From: Pedobacter xixiisoli
GTDB lineage: Bacteria > Bacteroidota > Bacteroidia > Sphingobacteriales > Sphingobacteriaceae
DNA: 64,000 nucleotides
NCBI RefSeq assembly: GCF_900215335.1
Contig: NZ_OCMT01000002.1
Span: forward strand, 558,001-622,000
Direction: 5' to 3'
The position numbers were made by a program, and so were the translations under genes. The notes under the pieces are model-generated. The model saw only the letters and a program-made list of their open reading frames with translations. It made no database searches and had not been told where the DNA came from. Positions 34,623-43,284 of this stretch are shown piece after piece (the first letter of the stretch is position 1; each line of letters begins with the position of its first letter).

Positions 34623-35186
34623 ATGATTAAAAAATTATTACTTCCGATACTATTCCTTTTAAGCTTCAATACCTACGCTCAACAAAAATCAGGTGCACAG
34701 CAATTTTGGGATTTACTAAAACAGCATTGCGGCAAAGCCTACCAAGGAGAAATTACACATGGCATGACGGATGCATTTAAAAATGGACCATTGGTAATGC
34801 ATGTTAGGCAATGTAATGATAGCCTAATTAAGATTCCATTTTTTGTCGGAGAAGATAAATCTAGGACTTGGGTGCTGAAACTTGCAAACAGCAGGATTTT
34901 ATTAAAGCATGATCATCGACATGCAGATGGTTCGGAAGATAAAGTAACGCAATACGGAGGCTTAACTTCAAACAGCGGAACAGCTAATATGCAAATTTTC
35001 CCAGCAGATCAACAAACCATAGATTTACTACCAGCCGCAGCCGGTAATGTTTGGTGGATTACCATTGATGAGAATAGTTTCACCTATAATCTGCGTCGTA
35101 TTGGCACAGACCGTTTGTTTACCGTTAAATTTGATTTAACCAAACCAATCGCCGCTCCCACCGCTCCTTGGGGATGGAAAGACTAA
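34623..35186 (+). CDS. Secreted protein of unknown function
   Basis: 187 residues with a signal peptide ending NTYAQ. The mature part has FWDLLKQHCGKAYQGEI, VMHVRQC, a His-rich LKHDHRHADGS and WWITIDENSFTYNLRRIG. Two cysteines (about 36 and 63) could form a disulfide. Similar hypothetical proteins in Bacteroidota and Proteobacteria share the HCGKA and HDHRH patterns, but no function is known to me. It stands alone between the dnaJ terminator and the efflux region. Confidence 0.75.
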   Translation: MIKKLLLPILFLLSFNTYAQQKSGAQQFWDLLKQHCGKAYQGEITHGMTDAFKNGPLVMHVRQCNDSLIKIPFFVGEDKSRTWVLKLANSRILLKHDHRHADGSEDKVTQYGGLTSNSGTANMQIFPADQQTIDLLPAAAGNVWWITIDENSFTYNLRRIGTDRLFTVKFDLTKPIAAPTAPWGWKD

Positions 35187-35299
35187 ATAATAAAATTGAC
35201 GAACTAACTTTTTAGACTGTTACTAACGCAATTTTAAAAATCTGACAAAAAGCAGACGAAGAATTTTCATCAAGTGTAAAAAAATATAAAACCTTATTT

Positions 35300-35307
35300 T
35301 ACTTTTG
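35300..35307 (+). promoter_or_regulatory. Promoter -7 box TACTTTTG
   Basis: An exact TAnnTTTG lies 8 bases before the ATG of the 132-residue gene, implying a very short leader. Confidence 0.5.
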
Positions 35308-35315
35308 ACGCCATA

Positions 35316-35714
35316 ATGAGAGCTACAATTATATTTTGTTTATCCTTGTTTTTCCTTTTACTGAAGGGAAGTGAGAATACGCATGCAGTAGCTCCACGTT
35401 TAGCTCAGGGTTACGAGTTTTTTAATGAAAACCCTCAAACTAAACAAAATCACACTCCTTTCCATAAAAACGCTAACGTTCATATCCAAAAAAGTTTCTC
35501 TTCAAGCGAAATGAACTACGCAGAAGAAAGTCAAGAGGATGACGAAAGTATTTCGAGAAAAGGAATCATCAGCATCAAACAAGCTGCCTATTTCTGTTAT
35601 GCGCTATTAGTAGGAAATCTCCGAACAATCCAAAAGCTTGCATTACCTTACTGCGAGCATTTATCTTATACTTCAAGCTTCAAATATCTCTTGCTGAGAG
35701 TTTTTAGAATTTGA
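35316..35714 (+). CDS. Small secreted or membrane protein of unknown function
   Basis: 132 residues. The first 23 form a hydrophobic signal (IIFCLSLFFLLLKG). The middle is polar and Glu/Ser/Asp rich, and the last 50 residues include a weakly hydrophobic segment (AAYFCYALLVGNL) and a basic end. No family is recognised. A clear -7 box just before the start supports expression. It precedes the RND efflux operon by 241 bases, so a link with efflux is possible but not shown. Confidence 0.5.
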   Translation: MRATIIFCLSLFFLLLKGSENTHAVAPRLAQGYEFFNENPQTKQNHTPFHKNANVHIQKSFSSSEMNYAEESQEDDESISRKGIISIKQAAYFCYALLVGNLRTIQKLALPYCEHLSYTSSFKYLLLRVFRI

Positions 35715-35894
35715 TACCCTCTTTTACTTAATCGATTAGCTGTCGAAACAAATTTGCCTGCCTTTTATTTGGCATTGGTATTTGTTGTAAAATTTATCTA
35801 AAGAAATTCTATTAAACAAATAATGAGAACCACTCACCGCTTTGATAAAAGATGATGTGATTTCTCAATTCTAAACAAAAATCAAAACCCGTAA

Positions 35895-35927
35895 TGAAAC
35901 TATCTAGATCTCATCTTGATAGCTTCA
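35895..35927. promoter_or_regulatory. Inverted repeat before the RND efflux operon
   Basis: TGAAACTATC (35895-35904) pairs with GATAGCTTCA (35918-35927) with one mismatch. A second, weaker inverted repeat around AAGATGATG (about 35850) and CATCATCTT (about 35925) overlaps it. The position, 29 bases before the start codon, would fit an operator for an unlinked repressor. Confidence 0.4.
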
Positions 35928-35955
35928 TCATCTTTAAAACACAATTTTTATACAG

Positions 35956-37032
35956 ATGAAAAATATTATAATGCTCACAGGCGTATGTGCTTTGCTATTT
36001 TCCAGTTGCGCATCAAATCGCGAAGAAAAAGAAGAAGAAACCAACTACACGGCAACTAGTCCAGTAACTATCGATACTTCTTTCACTAAAGAATATGTAT
36101 CTCAAATCCGCTCGGTTCGCAATATCGAGTTAAGAGCGCAAGAGAAAGGTTTTCTGGAACGCATTTATGTAGATGAAGGCCAAACCGTAAAGGCTGGTCA
36201 ATTGCTTTTCAAAATTATGCCTAAAATGTACGAAGCTGAAGTATTAAAAGCAGAAGCTGAGGTCAACGCTGCCGAAATTGAAGTAGCTAATACTAAACTA
36301 CTGGCAGATAAAAACGTAGTGGCACAAAATGAATTGGCAATGGCTAAAGCCAAATTAGCACAGGCCAAAGCTAGCTCATCATTAGCAAAGCTGCATTTAT
36401 CATTTACCGAAATCAGGGCACCATTTAATGGCACTATCGATCGCTTGCCTAAAAAATTGGGGAGCTTAATCGACGAAGGTGAGTTACTTACCACCTTATC
36501 CGATAACAGTGAGATGTTTGCTTATTTCAATGTTTCAGAACCTGAATATTTGAACTTCCAGCAAGCAAAAACGAGCCATAACCAATCCGTAAGCTTAGTT
36601 TTAGCCAATGGCGAAACATTAAACGGTAAGGGAAAAGTAGAAACCATTGAAGGGGAATTTGATTCCGAAACTGGTAACATCGCCTTTAGGGCAAAATTCC
36701 CAAATCCTAATCAGCTATTAAGAAATGGAGAAACCGGAAAAGTGCAAATGGTTATTCCATTGAAAAATGCTTTAATCATTCCTCAAAAAGCGACTTACGA
36801 ATTACAAGACAAAAATTATGTATTTGTGATTGAGAAAAATGGAACTGTAAAATCCAGAGAAATTAAGATTGGCGGTGAACTACCAGATATCTATGTGGTA
36901 TCCAGCGGCTTGCAACAGGGTGATAAAATAGTGCTTGACGGTGTACAAAAAGTGAAAGATGATGAAAAAATCAAATTCACTTTCATGGAACCAAAACAAG
37001 TGTTAAGCCAATTACAATTAAAAGCAGAATAG
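35956..37032 (+). CDS. RND efflux periplasmic adaptor (membrane fusion protein)
   Basis: 358 residues with a lipoprotein signal (LLFSSC). The lipoyl halves flank an alpha-hairpin (about 90-135, rich in Ala, Lys and Glu), followed by beta-barrel and membrane-proximal domains. The blocks VDEGQTVKAGQLLF and FTEIRAPFNGTIDR are diagnostic. It links the inner-membrane pump to the outer-membrane channel. It is gene one of a three-gene operon. The substrate range of the pump is unknown. Confidence 0.94.
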   Translation: MKNIIMLTGVCALLFSSCASNREEKEEETNYTATSPVTIDTSFTKEYVSQIRSVRNIELRAQEKGFLERIYVDEGQTVKAGQLLFKIMPKMYEAEVLKAEAEVNAAEIEVANTKLLADKNVVAQNELAMAKAKLAQAKASSSLAKLHLSFTEIRAPFNGTIDRLPKKLGSLIDEGELLTTLSDNSEMFAYFNVSEPEYLNFQQAKTSHNQSVSLVLANGETLNGKGKVETIEGEFDSETGNIAFRAKFPNPNQLLRNGETGKVQMVIPLKNALIIPQKATYELQDKNYVFVIEKNGTVKSREIKIGGELPDIYVVSSGLQQGDKIVLDGVQKVKDDEKIKFTFMEPKQVLSQLQLKAE

Positions 37033-37051
37033 GCCATTTTTCAAGAAAATT

Positions 37052-40000
37052 ATGTTTAGTAAATTCATAAAAAGACCGGTGCTATCCATCGTGATATCCC
37101 TTGTCATCGTATTTATGGGTGTGCTGGCTTTGATTGGCCTGCCCGTAACCCAATTGCCAAATATCTCGCCGCCAATGGTAAACATTGTGGCCGAATATCC
37201 TGGTGCAAACAATGAGTTACTGATTAAAGCGGTAGTTATCCCATTGGAGAGAGCCTTAAATGGTATCCCAGGAATGAAATACATGACTTCTGATGCTGGT
37301 AATGATGGTGAATGTTCGATACAGCTGGTATTTAATTTGGGCACCGACCCTGACCAAGCCACGTTGAACGTACAAAATCGTGTAGCAGCTGTGACCAACA
37401 AATTACCTCCATTGGTTATTCGTGAAGGTATCAAAATCAGTCGCCAACAACCAAATATGTTGATGTATGTAAATGTGTTCAGTAAAGACCCACACATGAA
37501 TGAAAACTTCTTGTACAACTATGCTGACATCAATGTAATTCCAGAATTGAAACGTGTAGAAGGAGTTGGTTTTGCCGACATTTTGGGTAACCGTGAATAT
37601 GCCATGCGTATTTGGCTAAAGCCCGATAAAATGCTGGCGTACAAGATTTCTTCTGAAGAAGTTTTAGAAGCACTGAACAATCAAAGTTTTGAAGCATCTC
37701 CAGGTAAAACAGGCGAAGCCTCAGGTAAACGTTCAGAATCATTTGAATATGTCTTAAAATACCCAGGGCGTTTCACGAAAGAAGCCGATTACAAAAACAT
37801 TGTTTTACGAGCAAGTGCCAATGGCGAATTATTAAGATTGAAAGATGTTGCCGATGTAGAATTTGGCAGTGCCATGTATGATTTGTATTCTCACCTTGAC
37901 GGAAAACCTTCTGCTGCTATCGTTCTGAAACAATCTTACGGAAGTAATGCGCAAGAGGTTATTGAGAATGTGAAGAAACGTTTGGAAGAGATCAAGGCAG
38001 AAAACTTCCCCAAAGGGATGGATTACGAAATCAGTTATGACGTTTCTAAATTCTTGGATGCATCCATAGAAAAAGTGGTGCATACCCTAATTGAAGCCTT
38101 TATCCTCGTAGGTTTAGTAGTTTTCATTTTCTTGGGTGATTGGCGTTCTACGCTAATTCCGGCCATTGCAGTACCAGTTTCACTAATAGGTTCCTTTATT
38201 TTCATGCAGTTTTTCGGCATCACGCTTAACCTCATCACGCTATTTGCGTTGGTATTGGCTATTGGTATTGTTGTCGATGATGCAATTGTAGTGATCGAAG
38301 CGGTACATGCCAAGATGGAAGCAGACAAACGCTTATCGGTATTAAAAGCTACACAATTAGCATTAACTGATATTGGAGGCGCCATTGTAGCCATCACTTT
38401 CCTAATGGCATCGGTATTTATTCCTGTAGCATTTATGTCGGGTCCGGTTGGTGTTTTTTATCGTCAATTCTCCATTACTATGGCTACGGCGATCATTCTA
38501 TCTGGTGTGGTGGCGCTGACTTTAACACCCGCTTTATGTGCTATCTTGTTGAAGAAACACAATGCCAATCATCACACAAAAAAATCAATTATAGATAAAG
38601 GCTTGGATGCCTTTAACGCTTGGTTTTTCAGATTGACTGGTCGTTACCAAAAAGTAATGAACAAAGTAATTGCCCGTAAAGTAGCTCTTTTTGGCGTATT
38701 GGGTATTTTCTGCGTAGCTACTTATTTCTTGAGCAATTCAGTACCATCGGGATTTATCCCTAATGAAGACCAAGGGATGATTTATGCGATTATTCAAACT
38801 CCTCCTGGCTCTACCTTAGAAAGAACTAATCAAATTTCAGAAAAGCTTGAAAAAATTTGTGAGGAAATTGAAGGCGTAAGTTCTGTTTCTGCACTGGCGG
38901 GATACGAAGTATTAACGGAAGGAACTGGAGCCAACTCGGGTACTTGCTTAATCAACCTCAAGGATTGGAAAGACCGTAAAAATACAGCTCAGGATATCAT
39001 TAAAGAACTGGAAGAGAAATCTAAAGATATGCCAGGGGCCATGGTAGAATTCTTCCAACCGCCTGCTATTCCGGGTTATGGTGCTGCTGGTGGTTTCGAA
39101 TTGCGTTTATTGGACAAAGCTGGAAGGAACAATTATGTAGAAATGGAAAAAGTGAGCAAGGATTTTGTGAAAGAGCTGAACAAACGTCCAGAGCTACAAT
39201 CTGTATTTACCTTCTACAGTGCCAGTTTCCCGCAATACATGTTAAATATTGATAACGATAAAGCGCAACAAAAAGGGGTTACACCAGAAAAGGCACTTGA
39301 AACCTTATCGGACTTAATTGGCAGTAATTACGAAACCAACTTCATCAAATTCGGTCGCCAGTACAAGGTAATTGTACAGTCGTTGCCACAATACAGGGCT
39401 TTACCAGCTGATGTGATGAAACTGTACGTGAAAAACAATAGAGACGAGATGGTTCCTTTTTCATCGTTCATGACCATGAAAAAAGTTTACGGACTATCGG
39501 AAATCACTCGTCATAACATGTACAATTCTGCCGAAATTAATGGTTCGCAAGCAATAGGTTATAGTTCTGGCGATGCGCTGAAAGCCGTAGCAGAAGTAGC
39601 GAAGAAAACCTTGCCAAGAGGTTATGGCATCGATTGGGCAGGCATCTCAAAAGACCAAACGTCGAGAGGTAACGAGGCCATTTACATCTTCCTCATTTGC
39701 TTAGGCTTCGTGTATTTGGTACTTGCAGCACAGTACGAAAGTTTCATTTTGCCACTGGCAGTAATCGTTTCTTTACCTGCTGGGATATTTGGTGCTTTTC
39801 TTTTCTTAAAGCTTCTAGGCTTAGAAAACAATATTTACGCACAAGTCTCCATGGTGATGTTGATTGGTTTGCTTGGCAAAAATGCAGTGCTAATTGTAGA
39901 ATTTGCTGCGCAGAAACATGCAGAAGGCAAGACAATCTTGGCCGCCGCAATGGAAGGTGCTGTAGTAAGGTTCCGCCCAATTTTGATGACTTCCTTTGCG

Positions 40001-40225
40001 TTTATTGCAGGTTTAATTCCATTGGTTTTTGCAAGTGGTCCAGGTGCTATTGGCAACCGTACCATTGGTTCGGCAGCCGCTGGAGGTATGTTACTTGGAA
40101 CTGTGTTCGGTGTAATTATCATCCCAGGGCTGTACTATGTTTTTGGCACTATCGCCAGCAAACGCAAACTCATTAAAATTGAAGACGAACATCCATTAAC
40201 CGAAGAAATTGAAGGCAATGTTTAA
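37052..40225 (+). CDS. RND efflux pump, HAE1-type (AcrB-like)
   Basis: 1057 residues, full length with 12 membrane helices and two large periplasmic loops. The proton-relay Asp pair is in AIGIVVDDAIVV of helix four; GPVGVFYRQFSITMA and the duplicated half with MLIGLLGKNAVLIVEFA are typical. It exports drugs, dyes or bile-like compounds using the proton gradient, forming a trimer in the inner membrane. The last 8 bases overlap the start of the channel gene. Confidence 0.96.
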   Translation: MFSKFIKRPVLSIVISLVIVFMGVLALIGLPVTQLPNISPPMVNIVAEYPGANNELLIKAVVIPLERALNGIPGMKYMTSDAGNDGECSIQLVFNLGTDPDQATLNVQNRVAAVTNKLPPLVIREGIKISRQQPNMLMYVNVFSKDPHMNENFLYNYADINVIPELKRVEGVGFADILGNREYAMRIWLKPDKMLAYKISSEEVLEALNNQSFEASPGKTGEASGKRSESFEYVLKYPGRFTKEADYKNIVLRASANGELLRLKDVADVEFGSAMYDLYSHLDGKPSAAIVLKQSYGSNAQEVIENVKKRLEEIKAENFPKGMDYEISYDVSKFLDASIEKVVHTLIEAFILVGLVVFIFLGDWRSTLIPAIAVPVSLIGSFIFMQFFGITLNLITLFALVLAIGIVVDDAIVVIEAVHAKMEADKRLSVLKATQLALTDIGGAIVAITFLMASVFIPVAFMSGPVGVFYRQFSITMATAIILSGVVALTLTPALCAILLKKHNANHHTKKSIIDKGLDAFNAWFFRLTGRYQKVMNKVIARKVALFGVLGIFCVATYFLSNSVPSGFIPNEDQGMIYAIIQTPPGSTLERTNQISEKLEKICEEIEGVSSVSALAGYEVLTEGTGANSGTCLINLKDWKDRKNTAQDIIKELEEKSKDMPGAMVEFFQPPAIPGYGAAGGFELRLLDKAGRNNYVEMEKVSKDFVKELNKRPELQSVFTFYSASFPQYMLNIDNDKAQQKGVTPEKALETLSDLIGSNYETNFIKFGRQYKVIVQSLPQYRALPADVMKLYVKNNRDEMVPFSSFMTMKKVYGLSEITRHNMYNSAEINGSQAIGYSSGDALKAVAEVAKKTLPRGYGIDWAGISKDQTSRGNEAIYIFLICLGFVYLVLAAQYESFILPLAVIVSLPAGIFGAFLFLKLLGLENNIYAQVSMVMLIGLLGKNAVLIVEFAAQKHAEGKTILAAAMEGAVVRFRPILMTSFAFIAGLIPLVFASGPGAIGNRTIGSAAAGGMLLGTVFGVIIIPGLYYVFGTIASKRKLIKIEDEHPLTEEIEGNV

Positions 40226-41654
40226 TAAAAATCATCACAAAATATTGGGATTTACCTTGTTGAGCTTGGCTTATGCCAGCTGTAAAACCCCCGCTATTGT
40301 TCAAAAAACAGAGAACAAGAGCACTCCGAGTGCTTTCGCCAACTATACCAATGACACCGCAAATTCGGCCAATATCAAATGGAAAGAATATTTTAAAGAC
40401 CAATACTTAACCAATTTGATTGATACCGCCTTACAGAACAATCAAGAGTTAAATATCACTTTACAGGAAATTGAAATTGCTAGAAACGAAGTAAGGGTAA
40501 GAAAAGGCGAACTACTACCTAGCTTGGGCTTAAAAGCTGGAGCAGGCTTGGAAAAAGTAGGCAGATATACTAGTCAGGGTGCAGGTGATGCCAGTACTGA
40601 AATTAAGCCCGGTAAAGAAATGCCAGAACCCCTACCCGATTACCTAGTTGGTTTGTACGCCAATTGGGAAGTTGATATTTGGCACAAGCTACGCAACTCT
40701 AAAAAAGCTGCTTACACCAAATATCTATCCTCTGTAGAAGGCAAGAACTTTGTAGTAACGAGTTTAGTAGCAGAAATTGCGAATTCATACTACGAGTTGC
40801 TGGCTTTAGATAACCAGTTAGATATGGTGCGTAAAAATATTGAACTACAAACCAATGCACTGGCAGTAGTTAAAATACAAAAAGAAGCTACGAGAGTAAC
40901 CGAATTGGCCGTTCGTAAATTTGAAGCAGAAGTATTGAGCTCTAGAAGTTTGGAGTTTGATATCTTACAAAAAACCACAGAAACAGAGAATAAAATCAAC
41001 TTTTTGTTGGGCAGGTATCCACAACACATCGATAGAGACAAAAGCAGCTTCGATACGAACTTAGCCAATGACCTGCATACAGGAATTCCTTCGCAGTTGC
41101 TAGCCAACAGGCCAGATATTAAACAAGCGGAGTTAGATTTAATTGCTGCAAAGTTGGATGTGAAAGTAGCAAAAGCGCAGTTCTATCCCTCGTTAGGTAT
41201 TTCAGCGGGTATAGGGTTTCAAGCATTTAACCCTTCCTATTTAGTGAAGACGCCAGAATCGCTACTTTACTCTATTGCCGGCGATGTAGCAGCTCCTCTT
41301 ATCAACAGAAATGCGATTAAAGCGAACTACTTAACAGCGAACGCGAAACAAATTCAGGCGGTTTATCAATATGAAAGAAGCATTTTGAATGGTTATATTG
41401 AAGTAGCTAACCAACTCTCTAGCATCGGCAATTTGAGTAAAAGCTACGAGTTAAAAGCTAAACAGGTACAGGCTTTAACACAATCTATCGAAATTTCTAA
41501 TGATTTATTCAAATCTACCAGAGCTGATTACTTAGAAGTATTAATGACACAGCGTGATGCACTGGAAGCAAAATTAGAATTGATAGAAACAAAGAAACAG
41601 CAATTGAATGCCATGGTAAAAGTTTATCAGGCATTAGGTGGCGGATGGAATTAG
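40218..41654 (+). CDS. Outer-membrane efflux lipoprotein (TolC/NodT type)
   Basis: 478 residues from the ATG at 40218; a TTG at 40209 would add three residues and is less likely. A lipoprotein signal ends YASC. Two OEP repeats follow: LLPSLGLKAGAGLE and WEVDIWHKLRNSKKAAY in the first, then LANRPDIKQAELDLIAAK and FYPSLGISAG in the second. It forms the trimeric outer-membrane channel for the RND pump. Translation is coupled to the pump gene. A strong terminator follows 42 bases later. Confidence 0.94.
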   Translation: MFNKNHHKILGFTLLSLAYASCKTPAIVQKTENKSTPSAFANYTNDTANSANIKWKEYFKDQYLTNLIDTALQNNQELNITLQEIEIARNEVRVRKGELLPSLGLKAGAGLEKVGRYTSQGAGDASTEIKPGKEMPEPLPDYLVGLYANWEVDIWHKLRNSKKAAYTKYLSSVEGKNFVVTSLVAEIANSYYELLALDNQLDMVRKNIELQTNALAVVKIQKEATRVTELAVRKFEAEVLSSRSLEFDILQKTTETENKINFLLGRYPQHIDRDKSSFDTNLANDLHTGIPSQLLANRPDIKQAELDLIAAKLDVKVAKAQFYPSLGISAGIGFQAFNPSYLVKTPESLLYSIAGDVAAPLINRNAIKANYLTANAKQIQAVYQYERSILNGYIEVANQLSSIGNLSKSYELKAKQVQALTQSIEISNDLFKSTRADYLEVLMTQRDALEAKLELIETKKQQLNAMVKVYQALGGGWN

Positions 41655-41695
41655 TTAGCTTAGAGGTTTTGGCTAATTAATTGTTTACTAGTTGG

Positions 41696-41724
41696 AAAGT
41701 CCCAGTTAATCTGGGACTTTTTTA
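41696..41724 (+). terminator. Terminator of the RND efflux operon
   Basis: AAAGTCCCAG and CTGGGACTTT make a perfect 10-pair stem with a 5-base loop, followed by TTTT. Confidence 0.92.
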
Positions 41725-41852
41725 CATTTAACGATACACTATCTATAAACCATTTACGTTCAGTAAACTCAAGCTAGCACTCTCTTTTGTTAAAATTTGT
41801 TAAGTATTTTCAAGCTCAACGACGTTTAAGTAGTTTAGCCCTTATTATTTAA

Positions 41853-41883
41853 TTGACGTTGTCGTATTATTACCTTATCTTTG
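41853..41883 (+). promoter_or_regulatory. bamD promoter, near-leaderless
   Basis: TTG at 41853-41855 and TATCTTTG at 41876-41883 match the Bacteroidota -33/-7 pattern with about 20 bases between. The ATG of bamD lies only 4 bases after the -7 box, so transcription should start at or next to the start codon. Confidence 0.6.
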
Positions 41884-41887
41884 TAAA

Positions 41888-42832
41888 ATGTTTAAAATTA
41901 AACACCTTATTATTTCTTGCTTCGCCATTGCCCTTTTAAGTTTAGGCGCATGTAAAAGTCGTTTCGAAAAACTTCGTTTAAGTAATGATGTAGCTAAAAA
42001 ATACCAAGAAGGAATTAGACTTTATAACAAGAAAGATTACTCAAAAGCCTTGATTTTATTCGAAGGTTTGGTACAGAAATATAGAGGTACTGCCGAGGCA
42101 GAAGATTTGAACTACTACTACGCCTACACTTTATATCGCCTAAAAGATTACACTACTGCACGTTACAAGTTTAAAGAGTTTGCAGATACTTATCCCGCCA
42201 GTAAAAATGCGGAAGAATGTAGGTACATGGGTGCTTATTGTTATTATTTAGATTCTCCAAAATCATCATTAGACCAAGAGAATACTTATAAAGCAATTGA
42301 TGCCTTACAGTTATTTATCAACCTTTACCCAAAAAGTGATAGAGCTACGCAAGCTGCTCAATATATTGCCAACTTAAGAAACAAATTAGAAACTAAGGCT
42401 TTTGATAACGCTAAGCTTTATTTTAATTTGGGAGGTTACGATATCACCAACTACAAATCGGCAGTTGTGGCGTTAAAAAATGCACAAACAGAATTTCCTG
42501 ATATCAAGTACGCAGAAGAAATGAACTTATTGATTGTTAAATCTCAGTTCATGTATGCAAAAAATAGTTATCCTATCAGACAGGAAGACCGTTTTAACGA
42601 AGCTATCGAGTATTATAACGAATTTATCGAAGCTTATCCTAACAGCAAATTTGCAAAAGAAGCAAAACAGCTAAAAGATGATAGTGAGGCAGGAATTGCA
42701 AATGCTAAAAGAATCATTGCTGAAGAGCAAGCAATGATTGCTAAATACAAAGCACTTGAAGAAAGTGATAAAGCAGGCAAAAAGAAAAAAGATACGACTA
42801 ACAATAATTTAGATAATAAAACACAAAAATAA
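41888..42832 (+). CDS. bamD: Outer-membrane protein assembly factor BamD
   Basis: 314 residues. A lipoprotein signal ends SLGAC. Tetratricopeptide-type helices follow (YQEGIRLYNKKDYSKALILF, then YYAYTLYRLKDYTTARYKF and later FNEAIEYYNEFIEAYPNSKF), as in BamD/YfiO, which holds the BAM complex together in the periplasm. The C-terminus is a long Lys/Glu/Ala helix. rpoZ follows one base after the stop and coaBC comes next, an order typical of Bacteroidota. Confidence 0.92.
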   Translation: MFKIKHLIISCFAIALLSLGACKSRFEKLRLSNDVAKKYQEGIRLYNKKDYSKALILFEGLVQKYRGTAEAEDLNYYYAYTLYRLKDYTTARYKFKEFADTYPASKNAEECRYMGAYCYYLDSPKSSLDQENTYKAIDALQLFINLYPKSDRATQAAQYIANLRNKLETKAFDNAKLYFNLGGYDITNYKSAVVALKNAQTEFPDIKYAEEMNLLIVKSQFMYAKNSYPIRQEDRFNEAIEYYNEFIEAYPNSKFAKEAKQLKDDSEAGIANAKRIIAEEQAMIAKYKALEESDKAGKKKKDTTNNNLDNKTQK

Positions 42833-42833
42833 A

Positions 42834-43160
42834 ATGAGTACTACTCCAAAACCAGCTATTCCAAATACTACGGTTACTAGAAATGTTCATGATTTGGATA
42901 GATCTACTGATAACATTTATGAGTCTTTAGTAATCATTGCGAAGAGAGCTAATCAAATCTCTAACAATATGAAAGAGGAGCTACATGGCAAGTTAGCAGA
43001 GTTTGCTTCATCTAACGACAACTTAGAAGAGGTTTTTGAAAATAGAGAGCAAATTGAGATTAGCAAGCACTATGAGCGTTTGCCTAAACCAACGTTAATC
43101 GCTATTGACGAGTTCTTGAACGGTAAAGTTTATAACAGAAACCCGAGTAAAGAGCAATAA
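42834..43160 (+). CDS. rpoZ: RNA polymerase omega subunit
   Basis: 108 residues. The core STDNIYESLVIIAKRANQI is the omega signature in its Bacteroidota form, followed by an acidic helix and the conserved HYERLPKPTLIAIDEF. It helps assembly of the beta-prime subunit. It is co-transcribed with bamD, one base upstream. Confidence 0.9.
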   Translation: MSTTPKPAIPNTTVTRNVHDLDRSTDNIYESLVIIAKRANQISNNMKEELHGKLAEFASSNDNLEEVFENREQIEISKHYERLPKPTLIAIDEFLNGKVYNRNPSKEQ

Positions 43161-43196
43161 TAACAAAGCTGCGCTACGCAAAACAGATTATATTAG

Positions 43197-43238
43197 GCCA
43201 CAGATACATTGATTTCACATAATCTTTGCATCTGTGGC
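43197..43238. repeat. CCACAGAT inverted repeat, short copy
   Basis: GCCACAGAT (43197-43205) pairs with ATCTGTGGC (43230-43238) around a 24-base loop. A longer relative with 17-base arms is at 55727-55817. It lies between rpoZ and coaBC. Confidence 0.6.
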
Positions 43239-43269
43239 TTAAATGCTTTTTAAGCTGTTAGAATCTATC

Positions 43270-43277
43270 TATATTTG
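43270..43277 (+). promoter_or_regulatory. Promoter -7 box of coaBC
   Basis: TATATTTG, an exact TAnnTTTG, ends 7 bases before the coaBC start, so the leader would be only a few bases long. Confidence 0.5.
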
Positions 43278-43284
43278 CTCATAG

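Noticed and set aside
39697..40176. 159-codon frame within the RND pump gene
   Set aside because: It is out of frame with a certain gene and has a Trp/Cys/Arg-rich, unprotein-like composition.
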